Counted from the first letter of the stretch, positions 47,733-56,972 are shown. The stretch is 64,000 nucleotides of DNA from Ochrobactrum sp. CGA5 (GCF_006345815.1 NZ_VCIG01000043.1:277499-341498), one strand, 5' to 3'. Numbers and translations: made by a program. The notes: a model not told the origin generated them from the sequence alone.

Positions 47733-48682
47733 CGGGTGCCTCCCGTCGAAAGGCGCGGATCGATAAAGCCGTAGACAAGATCGACGATGAAATTGACCGC
47801 AATCACGGACGCGGCAAGCAACGTCACCAGCGACTGAACAGTGACGAGATCACGCTGCGCAATGGCCTGAAAAACCAGTCTTCCAAGACCGGGCAGATTG
47901 AAGACGTTTTCGATGATGATGGTTCCTGCCAGCAGAAAGGAGAATTGCAGGCCGATGATGGTGACAACCGGGATCAGCGCATTCGGCACCGCATGACGCC
48001 AGAGCGCGGCCTTGCGTGTCAGGCCTTTGGCGCGCGCTGTCCTCACGAAATCCTCACCCAGCGTTTCGATGACTGCGGATCGGGTTACGCGGGCCAGAAT
48101 GGCGGCAAGAGGCAGCGCAAGCGCCAATGCCGGCAGGAACAGCGAACGGAAGCCAATCCAGAAGCCACCCTCCCAGCCGGCGAAACCCGAAGCCGGAAAC
48201 CAGCCGAGTTGCAAGGCAAAGAGCAGGATCAAAAGCAGGCCGAGCCAGAAATTCGGTATGGCGACACCGACCTGAGCCATCCCCATGGACAAAACATCGC
48301 CCATCTTGCCGCGCTTGGAAGCGGCGTAAACACCAACCGGAATAGCGACCGCGACCGACAGCACCATGGAAAGAAGCGCCAGCGGTAACGTGACCATGAT
48401 GCGAGGGCCGAGCAATTCGCTTATCGGAACGGAATAGGTGTAGCTCGTACCGAAATCGCCTTTCAGAAAGCCGCCAATCCAGGAAAGATAGCGCCACCAG
48501 AGTGGCTGATCGAGGCCGAGCTGCTTGTGAAGCGCTGCCAGTGTTTCGGGCTGCGCATTGATGCCCAGGATCACCGCCGCCGGATCACCCGGCAGCACCT
48601 GCATCAGCAGAAAGACGATGACGGAAGCCGCAAGCGTCGTAAGCAGAAGCGAAACCAATCGCCCGGATATGTAAGCCAGCAA
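47729..48682 (-). CDS. Dipeptide-type ABC importer permease (DppB-like)
   Basis: 317 residues from a TTG at 48682, chosen because GGGAGG lies five bases upstream and the N-terminus becomes MLAYISGRLVSLLLT, the usual DppB start. The frame is open to an ATG at 48775, which would add 31 polar residues running into the spacer. Family wording: LMQVLPGDPAAVILG, EDFVRTARAKGLTRKAALWRHAVPN (EAA loop). Six membrane helices. Confidence 0.9.
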   Translation of the reverse strand: MLAYISGRLVSLLLTTLAASVIVFLLMQVLPGDPAAVILGINAQPETLAALHKQLGLDQPLWWRYLSWIGGFLKGDFGTSYTYSVPISELLGPRIMVTLPLALLSMVLSVAVAIPVGVYAASKRGKMGDVLSMGMAQVGVAIPNFWLGLLLILLFALQLGWFPASGFAGWEGGFWIGFRSLFLPALALALPLAAILARVTRSAVIETLGEDFVRTARAKGLTRKAALWRHAVPNALIPVVTIIGLQFSFLLAGTIIIENVFNLPGLGRLVFQAIAQRDLVTVQSLVTLLAASVIAVNFIVDLVYGFIDPRLSTGGTR

Positions 48683-48786
48683 AGCGACCTCCCTGAAAAG
48701 ACGGATATCCGCTTTCCACATTCCAACTCGCTGCGCGCCCTGCCCTTTATCGCTATGGGCTGCGCGGCTGTTCAAATTGATTCAAT

Positions 48787-48827
48787 GCGCATACCCGAAA
48801 ACCGCTTCACACTTTTCGGGTATGCGC
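48787..48827. repeat. Dispersed palindromic repeat inside the importer operon
   Basis: GCGCATACCCGAAAA (48787-48801), 11-base spacer, TTTTCGGGTATGCGC (48813-48827): perfect 15-bp arms. Same family as 7200 and 12452. It lies between the binding-protein gene and the permease genes. Confidence 0.8.
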
Positions 48828-48836
48828 TTAAAGCCG

Positions 48837-48859
48837 CCCCGCCGAACAAACGACGGGGC
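48837..48859 (-). terminator. Attenuating hairpin after the binding-protein gene
   Basis: CCCCG (48837-48841) with CGGGG (48854-48858), extended inside by one mismatch. It lies eight bases after the stop on the minus strand. With the adjacent repeat it may stabilise the upstream mRNA and lower permease expression, a common arrangement in such operons. No strong T-run. Confidence 0.45.
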
Positions 48860-48866
48860 AAACTGG

Positions 48867-50345
48867 TTATTCAGCCCAATAGGCCTGCGTCAGATCGTCA
48901 GCCGGGATCGGCATGTTCTTCCACAGACCCCTGACGTTTTTGTTCCAAACACCAATTTTCGGTAGCGCATAAAGGAAGATATTCGGCTCGTCGGCAGCAA
49001 GCTTTTCCTGCAGTTTCTTCACGAGTTCAAGCTGTTCCTCATCGCTTCCCGCCTCGGCATAAGCCTTGTAGAGCGCCTTATATTCCGGGTTGTTGTAGTT
49101 GAAGTAATATTTGTCGCGGGCATAGATATCGAGATCGCGCGCTTCTGTATGAGCGATGATCGTCGCGTCGAAATCCGAACGCTTGAACACCTGATCCAGC
49201 CATTGCGCAAACTCGATCGGTACGAGATTGGCCTGAATGCCGACTTCCGCCAGCATGGCCGCGATAATTTCGCCGCCGCGGCGCGCATAGGCCGGAGGCG
49301 GAAGCGTGATGGTGATCGACGTGCCAGCCGGAACGCCAGCTTCTTCCAGCAGTTGCTTCGCCTTGGCCGGATCGTACGGATAGGTTTCCGACAGATCGAC
49401 GTAGCCGGGGTCGACCGGCGCATAATGCGAACCGATTGGCGTACCAAAACCGGAATAGACGCCTTCGATCAGCGCCTTGCTGTCGATGGCATGGGCCAGC
49501 GCCTGACGCACCTTCACATTGTCGAACGGCGCCTTGGCATTGTTGAGCGACAGCAGAACTTTGCCCGCCGTATTGCCGACTTCCACCTGAAGATTGTCAT
49601 CGCTTTTGAAGCGGCTGATCAGTTCCGGCGCCTGAAACATCGGGAATACGTCGATGTCACCGGCAAGGATAGCAGCGGCCGCCGCCGACGGATCGCTCAC
49701 GAAGCGGAACGTGACGGCGGCAAGCTTTGCAGGCTCACCCCAATAGTCCGCATTGCGCTCCAGCTCGACGCGGTCGGCCTGTACCCAACGTTTGAATTTG
49801 AAAGGGCCCGTGCCAACCGGCTTGGTTTTGTTATCCGCAGCCGAATTCGGCGCAACCATCACCGCATCGCCCCAACCCATATTGAACAGGAAATTCGAGG
49901 TCGGGCGCTTCAGCGCGATGACGGCAGTCGCTGGATCAGGACATTCCGTGCTGGCAATCGGTTCAAACAACCCTTTTTGCGCATTGGTGGAATCTGGAGC
50001 CACCGCGCGTTCATAGGAGAACTTAACGACTGAACAGTCGAACGGCGTACCATCATGAAACTTCACGCCCTGACGCAGTTTGAACGTATAGGTCTTCCTG
50101 TCGTCGGATACGGTCCAGCTTTCAGCCAGAAGCGGCTTCACCGTGCCATCCTCGACAATACGCACCAGACCTTCATAAAGGTTGGCATAGGTAACCTGCC
50201 GGATACCGGCGGCGGCGTTGGCCGTCGGATCAAGGCCCGGCGGCTCGAGCACTTCGCCAACCACCAGCGTATCTTTTGCAAATGCACCGTTGATCGATGC
50301 CAGCATCGCGGCTGTTATCAGCCCGGCCTTCAGCAGTTTACCCAT
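48867..50345 (-). CDS. Dipeptide-type ABC importer substrate-binding protein (DppA-like)
   Basis: 492 residues from the ATG at 50345 with GGAGAGG upstream; the open frame to 50411 is not coding. A Sec signal peptide (KLLKAGLITAAMLASINGAFA) is followed by SBP family 5: LDPTANAAAGIRQVTYANLYEGLV, FKLRQGVKFHDGTPFD, GTGPFKF. It acts in the periplasm. The ligand cannot be read from sequence; peptides, opines or amides are possible, and the amidase in the operon favours an amide. Confidence 0.93.
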   Translation of the reverse strand: MGKLLKAGLITAAMLASINGAFAKDTLVVGEVLEPPGLDPTANAAAGIRQVTYANLYEGLVRIVEDGTVKPLLAESWTVSDDRKTYTFKLRQGVKFHDGTPFDCSVVKFSYERAVAPDSTNAQKGLFEPIASTECPDPATAVIALKRPTSNFLFNMGWGDAVMVAPNSAADNKTKPVGTGPFKFKRWVQADRVELERNADYWGEPAKLAAVTFRFVSDPSAAAAAILAGDIDVFPMFQAPELISRFKSDDNLQVEVGNTAGKVLLSLNNAKAPFDNVKVRQALAHAIDSKALIEGVYSGFGTPIGSHYAPVDPGYVDLSETYPYDPAKAKQLLEEAGVPAGTSITITLPPPAYARRGGEIIAAMLAEVGIQANLVPIEFAQWLDQVFKRSDFDATIIAHTEARDLDIYARDKYYFNYNNPEYKALYKAYAEAGSDEEQLELVKKLQEKLAADEPNIFLYALPKIGVWNKNVRGLWKNMPIPADDLTQAYWAE

Positions 50346-50376
50346 CGTTCCTCTCCGGCTCCCCTTGCCTCTTCTT

Positions 50377-51123
50377 TTAAATTGAACGCCCGCCATCCAC
50401 GTCGAGCGCAACCCCGGTAATCATAGAGGCAGCGGGCGAACAAAGGAAAGCCGCCGCTTCAGCCAGATCATCGGGTTTCAACAGGCGACCCATCGGGATG
50501 GAATCGCGGAACTTCTTGCGGATTTCCTGGGTGTCTTCGCCCATGAAGGTGGTGAGAAGCGGCGTTTCACCTGCAACCGGGTTCAATGCAACCACACGTA
50601 TCTTTGCTGGAGCAAGCTCGATAGCGAGCGCCTTGGTGACGGACACGACCCAGCCCTTTGTGGCATTGTACCAAGCGAGATTCGGACGGGGACGACCAGC
50701 GCCGGTCGAAGCGACGTTTAGGATTACGCCCTCGCCATTGTCCTTGAAATGTGGAATGAGCTTGCGCGTCATCAGATAGACGCCGCGCACATTGACGCCG
50801 AGAATGCGGTCGAACTCTTCCGGTTCCACCAGCTCAGCATTTTGCGGCTTGTGACCAATGCCGGCATTGTTAATCAGAATATCGATTTTCCCGAATTTCG
50901 ACAGAGCAGCTTCCACCGCTGCATCGACATCGGCTTCCTTGGAAATATCGGCAGCCACGGCCAGCGCCGCGTCGCCGATTTCGCCTGCGACGCGCTCAGC
51001 GCCTGCCTTGTTGCGGTCAACGATAACGACCTTTGCGCCGCCGTCAGCAAAGCGCTTTGCCATGCCTTCGCCAAACCCCGAACCTGCTCCCGTGATGAGC
51101 GCGACCTTACCTTCAAGCGACAC
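50377..51123 (-). CDS. Short-chain dehydrogenase/reductase
   Basis: 248 residues, classical SDR. Cofactor motif TGAGSGFGEG (11-20), NNAGIG (85-90), catalytic Ser139, Tyr152 and Lys156 (YNATK), and the C-terminal ITGVALDVDGGRSI. The Asp in IVDRNK after beta-2 suggests NAD preference. Located between the aldehyde dehydrogenase and the binding protein; it may oxidise an alcohol to the aldehyde used by the dehydrogenase. Confidence 0.92.
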   Translation of the reverse strand: MSLEGKVALITGAGSGFGEGMAKRFADGGAKVVIVDRNKAGAERVAGEIGDAALAVAADISKEADVDAAVEAALSKFGKIDILINNAGIGHKPQNAELVEPEEFDRILGVNVRGVYLMTRKLIPHFKDNGEGVILNVASTGAGRPRPNLAWYNATKGWVVSVTKALAIELAPAKIRVVALNPVAGETPLLTTFMGEDTQEIRKKFRDSIPMGRLLKPDDLAEAAAFLCSPAASMITGVALDVDGGRSI

Positions 51124-51146
51124 TATAATTCTCCCGAATGCTATTT

Positions 51147-52619
51147 TCAGCCGTGATACACGGAAATCGTCTTCAACGAGGCAAACCCGTAGAGCGCCTC
51201 AAAGCCCTTCTCGCGGCCATGGCCGGATTTCTTCACGCCGCCGAACGGCAGTTCAATGCCGCCACCGGCGCCGTAATTATTAATGAACACCTGACCTGAA
51301 TGAATGGCTCGCGCCAGGCGGAACTGGCGTCCGCCGTCATTGGTCCAGATGCCGCAGACAAGGCCGTATGAAGTCCCATTGGCAACCGCGATGGCTTCTT
51401 CTTCCGTATCAAAAGGTAGGATGACCTGCACCGGACCGAAGATCTCCTCCTGCGCAAGACGATGACCGGCGGGCACGTCGCGGATCAGCGTCGGCAGCAC
51501 ATAGGCGCCGCCTTCCGGCGCATCATCGACAAGCACGCCCTGCGCGGCAATTGCCAGACCGTCCTGTCCGGCAAGGTCGAGATAGTTCTCGACAATCGCC
51601 TTCTGGCGCTGCGACACCACCGGGCCGACCGAGAGATCGGCACTGGCCGGACCGACTTTCAATGCGCGATAGCGTTCGCTCATACGCGCCACGACATCCT
51701 CATAGATGCTGCGTTCGACCAGAATACGCGATGACGCCGAACAGGTCTGACCGGCGTTCTGAATACCCGCATTGACCAGAAAAGGTACGGCGCGATCAAG
51801 ATCAGCATCTGCAAAAACAATCTGCGGAGATTTGCCACCAAGTTCCAGCGTCACCGGCACAGTGTTCTTCGCTGCTGCGGCCTGAACCGCCTCGCCCGTG
51901 CGCACTGATCCCGTGAACGAGATGTGATTGACGTCAGGATGTTCGGAAAGCGCCGCGCCGGCCTCCACGCCAAGCCCGGTCACGACATTGAGCGCTCCCT
52001 TCGGCAAGCCAGCCTTTTCGGCAATCCTGGCGAATTCCAAGATGGTCAGACAAGCTTCTTCAGCCGGCTTCACCACGGCGGCATTGCCCATAGCCAGCGC
52101 CGCGCCCAGACTGCGTCCCAGAATCTGCATAGGGTAGTTCCACGGAATGATATGCCCCGTGACGCCATGTGGCTCATAGATCGACAGAACCGTAAAGCCG
52201 TTCTGATAGGGAAGCGTGTCGCCGTGCACCTTGTCGGCGGAAGCGCCATAAAACTCCAGATAACGCGCCAGCGCCACGACGTCAGCACGTGCCTGCGTGA
52301 TCGGCTTGCCAACATCCTTTGATTCCAGATCGGTCAGGAGATCGACATTCTTCAAAACCTCTTCCGAAATACGGTGCAGCAAACGACCACGCTCGGTCGC
52401 CGTCAGCTTGCCCCACTCACCAGACAGTGCGGCACGCGCCGCAGCCACCGCCAGATCGATATCGGTTTTGGTTCCGCGTGCAATCAGCGCCAGTTCGCTG
52501 CCATCGGAAGGATTTCGGAGGGTGATAAGCTCGCCGCCAACGGCATCCTGCCATGCGCCCGCGATGAAATTGCCATAACGGAGCAAGCCAGCTCCTCCCG
52601 TCCTGTCTTCATGCTTCAT
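51147..52619 (-). CDS. NAD(P)-dependent aldehyde dehydrogenase
   Basis: 490 residues from the ATG at 52619, with GGGAGA six bases upstream; ATG 52625 is too close to that site. Catalytic Glu in TLELGGKSPQIVF and Cys in NAGQTCSASSRI, cofactor site HIIPWNYPMQ, plus FTGSVRTGEA. Betaine-/aminobutyraldehyde-type similarity is likely but not decisive. Its start overlaps the GntR gene end by 11 bases. Confidence 0.93.
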   Translation of the reverse strand: MKHEDRTGGAGLLRYGNFIAGAWQDAVGGELITLRNPSDGSELALIARGTKTDIDLAVAAARAALSGEWGKLTATERGRLLHRISEEVLKNVDLLTDLESKDVGKPITQARADVVALARYLEFYGASADKVHGDTLPYQNGFTVLSIYEPHGVTGHIIPWNYPMQILGRSLGAALAMGNAAVVKPAEEACLTILEFARIAEKAGLPKGALNVVTGLGVEAGAALSEHPDVNHISFTGSVRTGEAVQAAAAKNTVPVTLELGGKSPQIVFADADLDRAVPFLVNAGIQNAGQTCSASSRILVERSIYEDVVARMSERYRALKVGPASADLSVGPVVSQRQKAIVENYLDLAGQDGLAIAAQGVLVDDAPEGGAYVLPTLIRDVPAGHRLAQEEIFGPVQVILPFDTEEEAIAVANGTSYGLVCGIWTNDGGRQFRLARAIHSGQVFINNYGAGGGIELPFGGVKKSGHGREKGFEALYGFASLKTISVYHG

Positions 52620-53289
52620 TTTCATTCTCCCGAAGAGGCATTTCCGCCTCCAATCTTGCGGTTGTCGCGCGGATATGCGCGCGCGCCAGCCGCTCGGCCT
52701 CTTCCCCATCGCGCGACGCGATGGCTTCGACAATGGCTCCATGTTCACGAATTGCCTCGCGCGCCCGGTCTACTGACAGCGAAAAGGATGGCGCAAAAAC
52801 CTGCGACGTCATGCGCAAAAGCGGCACGAAGGCGATCAGCGAGGCGTTACCTGCCGTGTTCATGACGGCCATATGAAAATCGACATTAGACTGGGTATAG
52901 GCTTTCGGGTCCCACGGATCGACGACCGTACCCTGACCCGCAACATGTGCGCGCAGTTTTGCAATATCCGTGTCGCTCGCTCGCTCGGCGGCAAAACGCG
53001 CGGCCACACCGTCCAGCACTTCACGCACCGCGTAGGCATCGATCAGGCGGGTAAGATCAGCAGAAGCGACGCGCACCCCCCTGCCTGGCAGGTGGATGAC
53101 CAGCCCATCCCGTTCCAGAACGCGCAAGGCTTCACGCAAGGGCGTGCGGCTGATGCCGAACTCCGCGGCAATATGTTCCTGCCTGAGTATCGCGCCCGGC
53201 GCATAGTCACCAGCATAGATTCGCTCGCGAAGTGCCTCTGCCACTTCGTCCAGCAAACGGGTCTGACTGCGCCATTCAAAAGCTGCCAA
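52609..53289 (-). CDS. GntR-family regulator (FCD type)
   Basis: 226 residues with a TTG start at 53289 and GGGAGG eight bases upstream. A winged helix-turn-helix (about 8-75: ILRQEHIAAEFGISRTPLREALRVLERDGLV) and an FCD all-helical effector domain. First gene of the catabolic operon, so it probably represses its own promoter and responds to the imported compound or a breakdown product. An 11-bp palindrome lies 31 bases upstream. Confidence 0.92.
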   Translation of the reverse strand: MAAFEWRSQTRLLDEVAEALRERIYAGDYAPGAILRQEHIAAEFGISRTPLREALRVLERDGLVIHLPGRGVRVASADLTRLIDAYAVREVLDGVAARFAAERASDTDIAKLRAHVAGQGTVVDPWDPKAYTQSNVDFHMAVMNTAGNASLIAFVPLLRMTSQVFAPSFSLSVDRAREAIREHGAIVEAIASRDGEEAERLARAHIRATTARLEAEMPLRENENEA

Positions 53290-53320
53290 TAGAAAAGCCT
53301 CCCAACTTTTCTAGGTACAA

Positions 53321-53331
53321 TATCCTGGATA
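53321..53331. promoter_or_regulatory. Candidate operator of the GntR operon
   Basis: TATCCTGGATA, a perfect 11-bp palindrome, within the wider TTGTATCCAGGATATTGTAC on the minus strand. It lies 31 bases before the GntR start, where a promoter must be. Confidence 0.45.
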
Positions 53332-53464
53332 CAAAATCAGTCAATCTGAAAAAAGAACATGTTTTCAGAAATCAGAAGGGCAATGGGAGACCGAAAATTT
53401 CACAGATGCCCCTCGAAACGATACAATTCGTCTCAACGGCCAATGACAAACTTTCACAAGTCAT

Positions 53465-54316
53465 TCACTCGCCGACGATTTCCGCTAGCATTTCGGCGAG
53501 CTGGTGAAGCTGGTCGGGGCCATTGTCCATATGCCGGATAACGATTTCCATGGGTTCGACAGCTGGCAATCCCGCGGCGGCAGGCACCACGTGATGACGG
53601 GGAAGCGCAACACGCGTCGGCAGCAGGCTGACGCCCAGCCCCTCGGCGATGGCACTCTGGATACTTGCCAAGCTGGAACTGGTGAAAACCACGTGCCACC
53701 GCCTGCCCACGCGATCAAGAGCCTCCATCATGTCGCTGCGATAAAGCCCGTTCGGTGGAAACACGACAAGCGGCAGCGGATCGACATGGGAAACGGGAAA
53801 ATCGGCGCTATCAAGCCAAGACAGCGGTTCAGGCCAATGTATAGTCCCGACTGTTTCACCGCGCTTCTGCTTCACCATGACTAGGTCGAACTCACCGGTC
53901 TCGAAACCTTTCTGCAGGTCACGGCTTAACCCACTTGTCACCTCAAGTTTTGTGTTGGGGTGCGTGCGCATGAAACGCGCCAGAACAGGCGTAACCAGGC
54001 GTGAAGCGAAATCTTCCGGCAGGCCGAGGCGAAACGCAGCGGTGAGCGCCGTCCCGGCCATCGCGGATGCGGCCTCATCATGCAGATACAGGATGCGGCG
54101 CGCATAACCCAACAGCTTTTCGCCCGCATCGGTCGGGCGCACACCATGCCGGGCACGCTCCAGAAGCGCCTGACCGGCAGCTTCTTCCAGCCGTATGATC
54201 TTCTGGCTTATTGTCGATTGGGTCGAGTGCAACTGAAAGGCCGCAGCCGTAAAACTACGGCTGTCGACAACAGCCACGAAAGCCCGCAAAAGATCCAAGC
54301 TGAAAGAAGTATTCAT
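53465..54316 (-). CDS. LysR-family transcriptional regulator
   Basis: 283 residues from the ATG at 54316. N-terminal helix-turn-helix LRAFVAVVDSRSFTAAAFQLHSTQSTISQKI RL-type wording (about 9-42), then the periplasmic-binding-like effector domain. Divergent from the ankyrin/deaminase/MFS operon over 84 bases, which is the classic LysR arrangement. Likely effector: a nucleobase or nucleoside-like compound, by inference from that operon. Confidence 0.92.
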   Translation of the reverse strand: MNTSFSLDLLRAFVAVVDSRSFTAAAFQLHSTQSTISQKIIRLEEAAGQALLERARHGVRPTDAGEKLLGYARRILYLHDEAASAMAGTALTAAFRLGLPEDFASRLVTPVLARFMRTHPNTKLEVTSGLSRDLQKGFETGEFDLVMVKQKRGETVGTIHWPEPLSWLDSADFPVSHVDPLPLVVFPPNGLYRSDMMEALDRVGRRWHVVFTSSSLASIQSAIAEGLGVSLLPTRVALPRHHVVPAAAGLPAVEPMEIVIRHMDNGPDQLHQLAEMLAEIVGE

Positions 54317-54326
54317 AAATCCACTG

Positions 54327-54340
54327 ATTGTTAGTTCAAT
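54327..54340. promoter_or_regulatory. Candidate LysR binding site
   Basis: ATTG (54327-54330), six bases, CAAT (54337-54340), in the AT-rich gap between the divergent LysR gene and operon. It fits the loose T-N11-A dyad pattern but is short. Confidence 0.35.
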
Positions 54341-54400
54341 ATTTAATTTCCGAATATGCCACCGTGCTTGTATGAACACAACAAGCAGGAGAACCCGCCG

Positions 54401-55090
54401 ATGAGTCAAACCAGATTCAGCTTGAGTGCCTTGGTGTTTATTGCAGGAACGATCGTTATGGCCGAACCGACATTACCCTTTTATCCCACCGCAGCCCATG
54501 CCGAAACGCCTCTTCTTCAAGCCGCAGCAATCGGCGATCTGGCCTCGGTCAATGCAGCCATCAAGACCGGAGCAGACCTTGAAGCGCGCGGCAAGAATGG
54601 CGAGACAGCTCTTCTTGCGGCAACCCATGCCAATCACATCGATGTTGCCCGCGCACTGATTGAGGCGGGGGCTGATGTCAATGCCAAGGACGCCATCAAG
54701 GACAGCCCCTATCTTTATGCGGGTGCACGCGGACACCTCGAAATCCTCAAGATGACACTCGCGCATGGGGCTGATCTGACGAGCACCAATCGCTATGGCG
54801 GAACGGCACTCATTCCCGCCTCCGAACGCGGGCATGTCGAAACGGTGCGCACGCTAATCGAAGCTGGCGTCAAGGTCGATCACGTCAACAATCTCGGCTG
54901 GACGGCGCTCCTTGAAGCCATCATGCTCGGCGATGGCGGCCAGCGCCATATCGATATCGTGAAGCTTCTCATCGACGCCGGTGCCAACGTCAGTCTGGCA
55001 GACAAGGACGGCATTACGCCGCTTCAACATGCCCGCAACCGGGGCTATGCGCCGATGGTGGTCCTGCTGGAAAAGGCAGGAGCGAAATGA
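54401..55090 (+). CDS. Secreted ankyrin-repeat protein
   Basis: 229 residues from the ATG at 54401 (AGGAGAA upstream). A signal peptide (residues 1 to about 34, ending AHA) precedes five to six ankyrin repeats, such as GKNGETALLAATHANHIDVARALIEAGADVNAKD and NRYGGTALIPASERGHVETVRTLIEAG. It is probably periplasmic and binds a protein partner. Its stop overlaps the deaminase start by four bases. Bacterial periplasmic ankyrin proteins can assist a catalase or another enzyme; here the partner is unknown. Confidence 0.88.
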   Translation: MSQTRFSLSALVFIAGTIVMAEPTLPFYPTAAHAETPLLQAAAIGDLASVNAAIKTGADLEARGKNGETALLAATHANHIDVARALIEAGADVNAKDAIKDSPYLYAGARGHLEILKMTLAHGADLTSTNRYGGTALIPASERGHVETVRTLIEAGVKVDHVNNLGWTALLEAIMLGDGGQRHIDIVKLLIDAGANVSLADKDGITPLQHARNRGYAPMVVLLEKAGAK

Positions 55091-55557
55091 GCAGCGACAG
55101 CACATATCTTGATCAGGCCATAAAGCTCGCCTTCGACAATGTTGAACAAGGCGGACGACCGTTCGGCGCCGTGATCGTCAAGGACGGCAAAGTCATCGCT
55201 ACAGGCGTCAATCGCATGCAGGCCGATTGTGACCCGACCGCCCATGCCGAATTGCTGGCATTGCGCGCAGCAGGTAAGGCGCTGCTATCACCGCGACTCG
55301 ACGGCTGCGAAGTCTATGCCAGCGGCCAGCCCTGCCCCATGTGTTTTGCCGCGATGCGCATGGCCGGGGTCGAAAAAAACCGCTTCGCCTATTCCAACGA
55401 GCAGGCAGCCTCTTTCGGTCTTTCCACCGCCAGAATCGCCGCTGAACTTGCCAAATCTTTCAGCGAACAGACAGGCATCAGTTTCGAGCATTCCCCGCCG
55501 GAGAACGATCCTGAACTCTATCTGGTCTGGAGCAACAAGCAGAAGGCAGGCGCTTGA
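55087..55557 (+). CDS. Zinc nucleoside/nucleobase deaminase (CDA fold)
   Basis: 156 residues. Zinc-binding motifs HAE (53-55, Glu55 proton shuttle) and PCPMC (82-86). The extended guanine-deaminase-like wording is seen in GGRPFGAVIVKDG and DPTAHAELLALR. It likely deaminates guanine or a related base; tRNA adenosine deamination is less likely because the N-terminal FGA and C-terminal parts fit GuaD-like enzymes. Overlaps the ankyrin gene by four bases and is three bases from the MFS gene. Confidence 0.9.
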   Translation: MSSDSTYLDQAIKLAFDNVEQGGRPFGAVIVKDGKVIATGVNRMQADCDPTAHAELLALRAAGKALLSPRLDGCEVYASGQPCPMCFAAMRMAGVEKNRFAYSNEQAASFGLSTARIAAELAKSFSEQTGISFEHSPPENDPELYLVWSNKQKAGA

Positions 55558-55560
55558 GAC

Positions 55561-56790
55561 ATGCAGACAACCCGTCGTTCGGCGACAAGCAACGAGAACA
55601 CATCAAGCCTTGCCCTCATCGCGCTTGTCGTCCTGATCGGGCTCAACCTGCGTCCGTTCCTGACCGCGCCGGGGCCGGTACTTTCTGACATTGCTGCTGA
55701 CACCGGAATGGGCTTCGGTGTACTATCCCTGCTCACCTTCGTGCCAATGATGCTGATGGGGCTTGGCGCTTTCGCCGCTCCGCGCGTTCAGTTTCGGCTC
55801 GGTACCCGGCGCAGCATGTTAGCAGCACTTACGATTCTTGCAGCAGGATCCCTCCTGCGTGGCTTTGTGCCGAATGGCGTTTCGCTGATACTGACCGCAG
55901 TTCTATGCGGCATGGGCGTCGCGATGATTCAGGCATTGATGCCAGGCTTTATCAAGGCCAATTTCCCGGCAAGCATCGCCACAGTGACCGGGCTCTATTC
56001 TGCCACGATCATGGGCGGCGGTGCTCTGGGGGCACGGTTAACACCCTGGCTTGCAGGATCGGAGCATAACTGGCGCTTGGCACTTGCCGTCCTTGCGATT
56101 CCAGCGGTTTTGGCCCTGCTGACGGCGGTTCCCATCCTCCGCGAATCTTCATCGCCGGGCAAAAAGTCAGGCATAACTGGCTACCTGTTGCGCCGCCCGC
56201 GCACATGGATGCTGATGGCTGCTTTCGGTTTCGTCAATGCGGGCTATTCGTCCATGGTCGCATGGCTTGCTCCTTATTATCAGTCGCTGGGGCTGGCGGC
56301 CTCTACAACCGGCAATCTCGTCGCGGCGATGGCTGCCGCACAGGCGATCGCTGCTTTCGGACTACCCCTGTTCGCCCGTCGCAACACTGACCGCCGCCCT
56401 TGGCTATTGCTGACATTGGCCATGCAGGCAGTCGGCTTTGCGGGCCTCGCCTTCACACCACAGTTTTCGCCCTTCTTCTGGTCAGCCATTTGCGGCGCGG
56501 GTCTTGGCGGCAGCTTCGCCCTCGCCATTATTACATCGCTCGACCACCTGCCCATACCTGAAGAAGCAGGCGCACTGGCTGCCATGATGCAGGGCGGTGG
56601 CTTCCTGATCGCAGCTCTCGGTCCTGTCGCGACCGCCTTCCTGCATGGCCTGACCGGTTCATTCGCATCAGGCTGGATCATGCATCTCGTTCTGCTCGCA
56701 AGCATCTGCCCGCTCTATCTGAGCTTTAATCCGCGCCAATATGCGTATGTCATGGAACTGCCGATTCAGGCCGAAACTGGCACACAATAG
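55561..56790 (+). CDS. CynX/NimT-family MFS transporter
   Basis: 409 residues, 12 membrane segments. The CynX/NimT signature LNLRPFLTAPGPVLSDIAADTGM is near the N-terminus. Family members have been tied to cyanate and 2-nitroimidazole movement. In this operon with a deaminase it may move a nucleobase-like compound. Third gene of the unit; a degenerate inverted repeat (CCGAAAAC/GTTTTCGG, 56813-56843) follows. Confidence 0.9.
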   Translation: MQTTRRSATSNENTSSLALIALVVLIGLNLRPFLTAPGPVLSDIAADTGMGFGVLSLLTFVPMMLMGLGAFAAPRVQFRLGTRRSMLAALTILAAGSLLRGFVPNGVSLILTAVLCGMGVAMIQALMPGFIKANFPASIATVTGLYSATIMGGGALGARLTPWLAGSEHNWRLALAVLAIPAVLALLTAVPILRESSSPGKKSGITGYLLRRPRTWMLMAAFGFVNAGYSSMVAWLAPYYQSLGLAASTTGNLVAAMAAAQAIAAFGLPLFARRNTDRRPWLLLTLAMQAVGFAGLAFTPQFSPFFWSAICGAGLGGSFALAIITSLDHLPIPEEAGALAAMMQGGGFLIAALGPVATAFLHGLTGSFASGWIMHLVLLASICPLYLSFNPRQYAYVMELPIQAETGTQ

Positions 56791-56972
56791 CGTTACCTGT
56801 CCGGTTTATGGCCCGAAAACAGTTCTCGGCAGGCGGTTTTCGGATAGATAGCTTGCTGACCTTCCCAATGCGGTTAAGGTACAGCAATCTGTCGTTTATT
56901 TACGGCACGTGGAGCGGTTCCCGTTAAGACGGGCTCGTCAGAACTGCTCTGGTGCCGAATACTGGTCATGAA

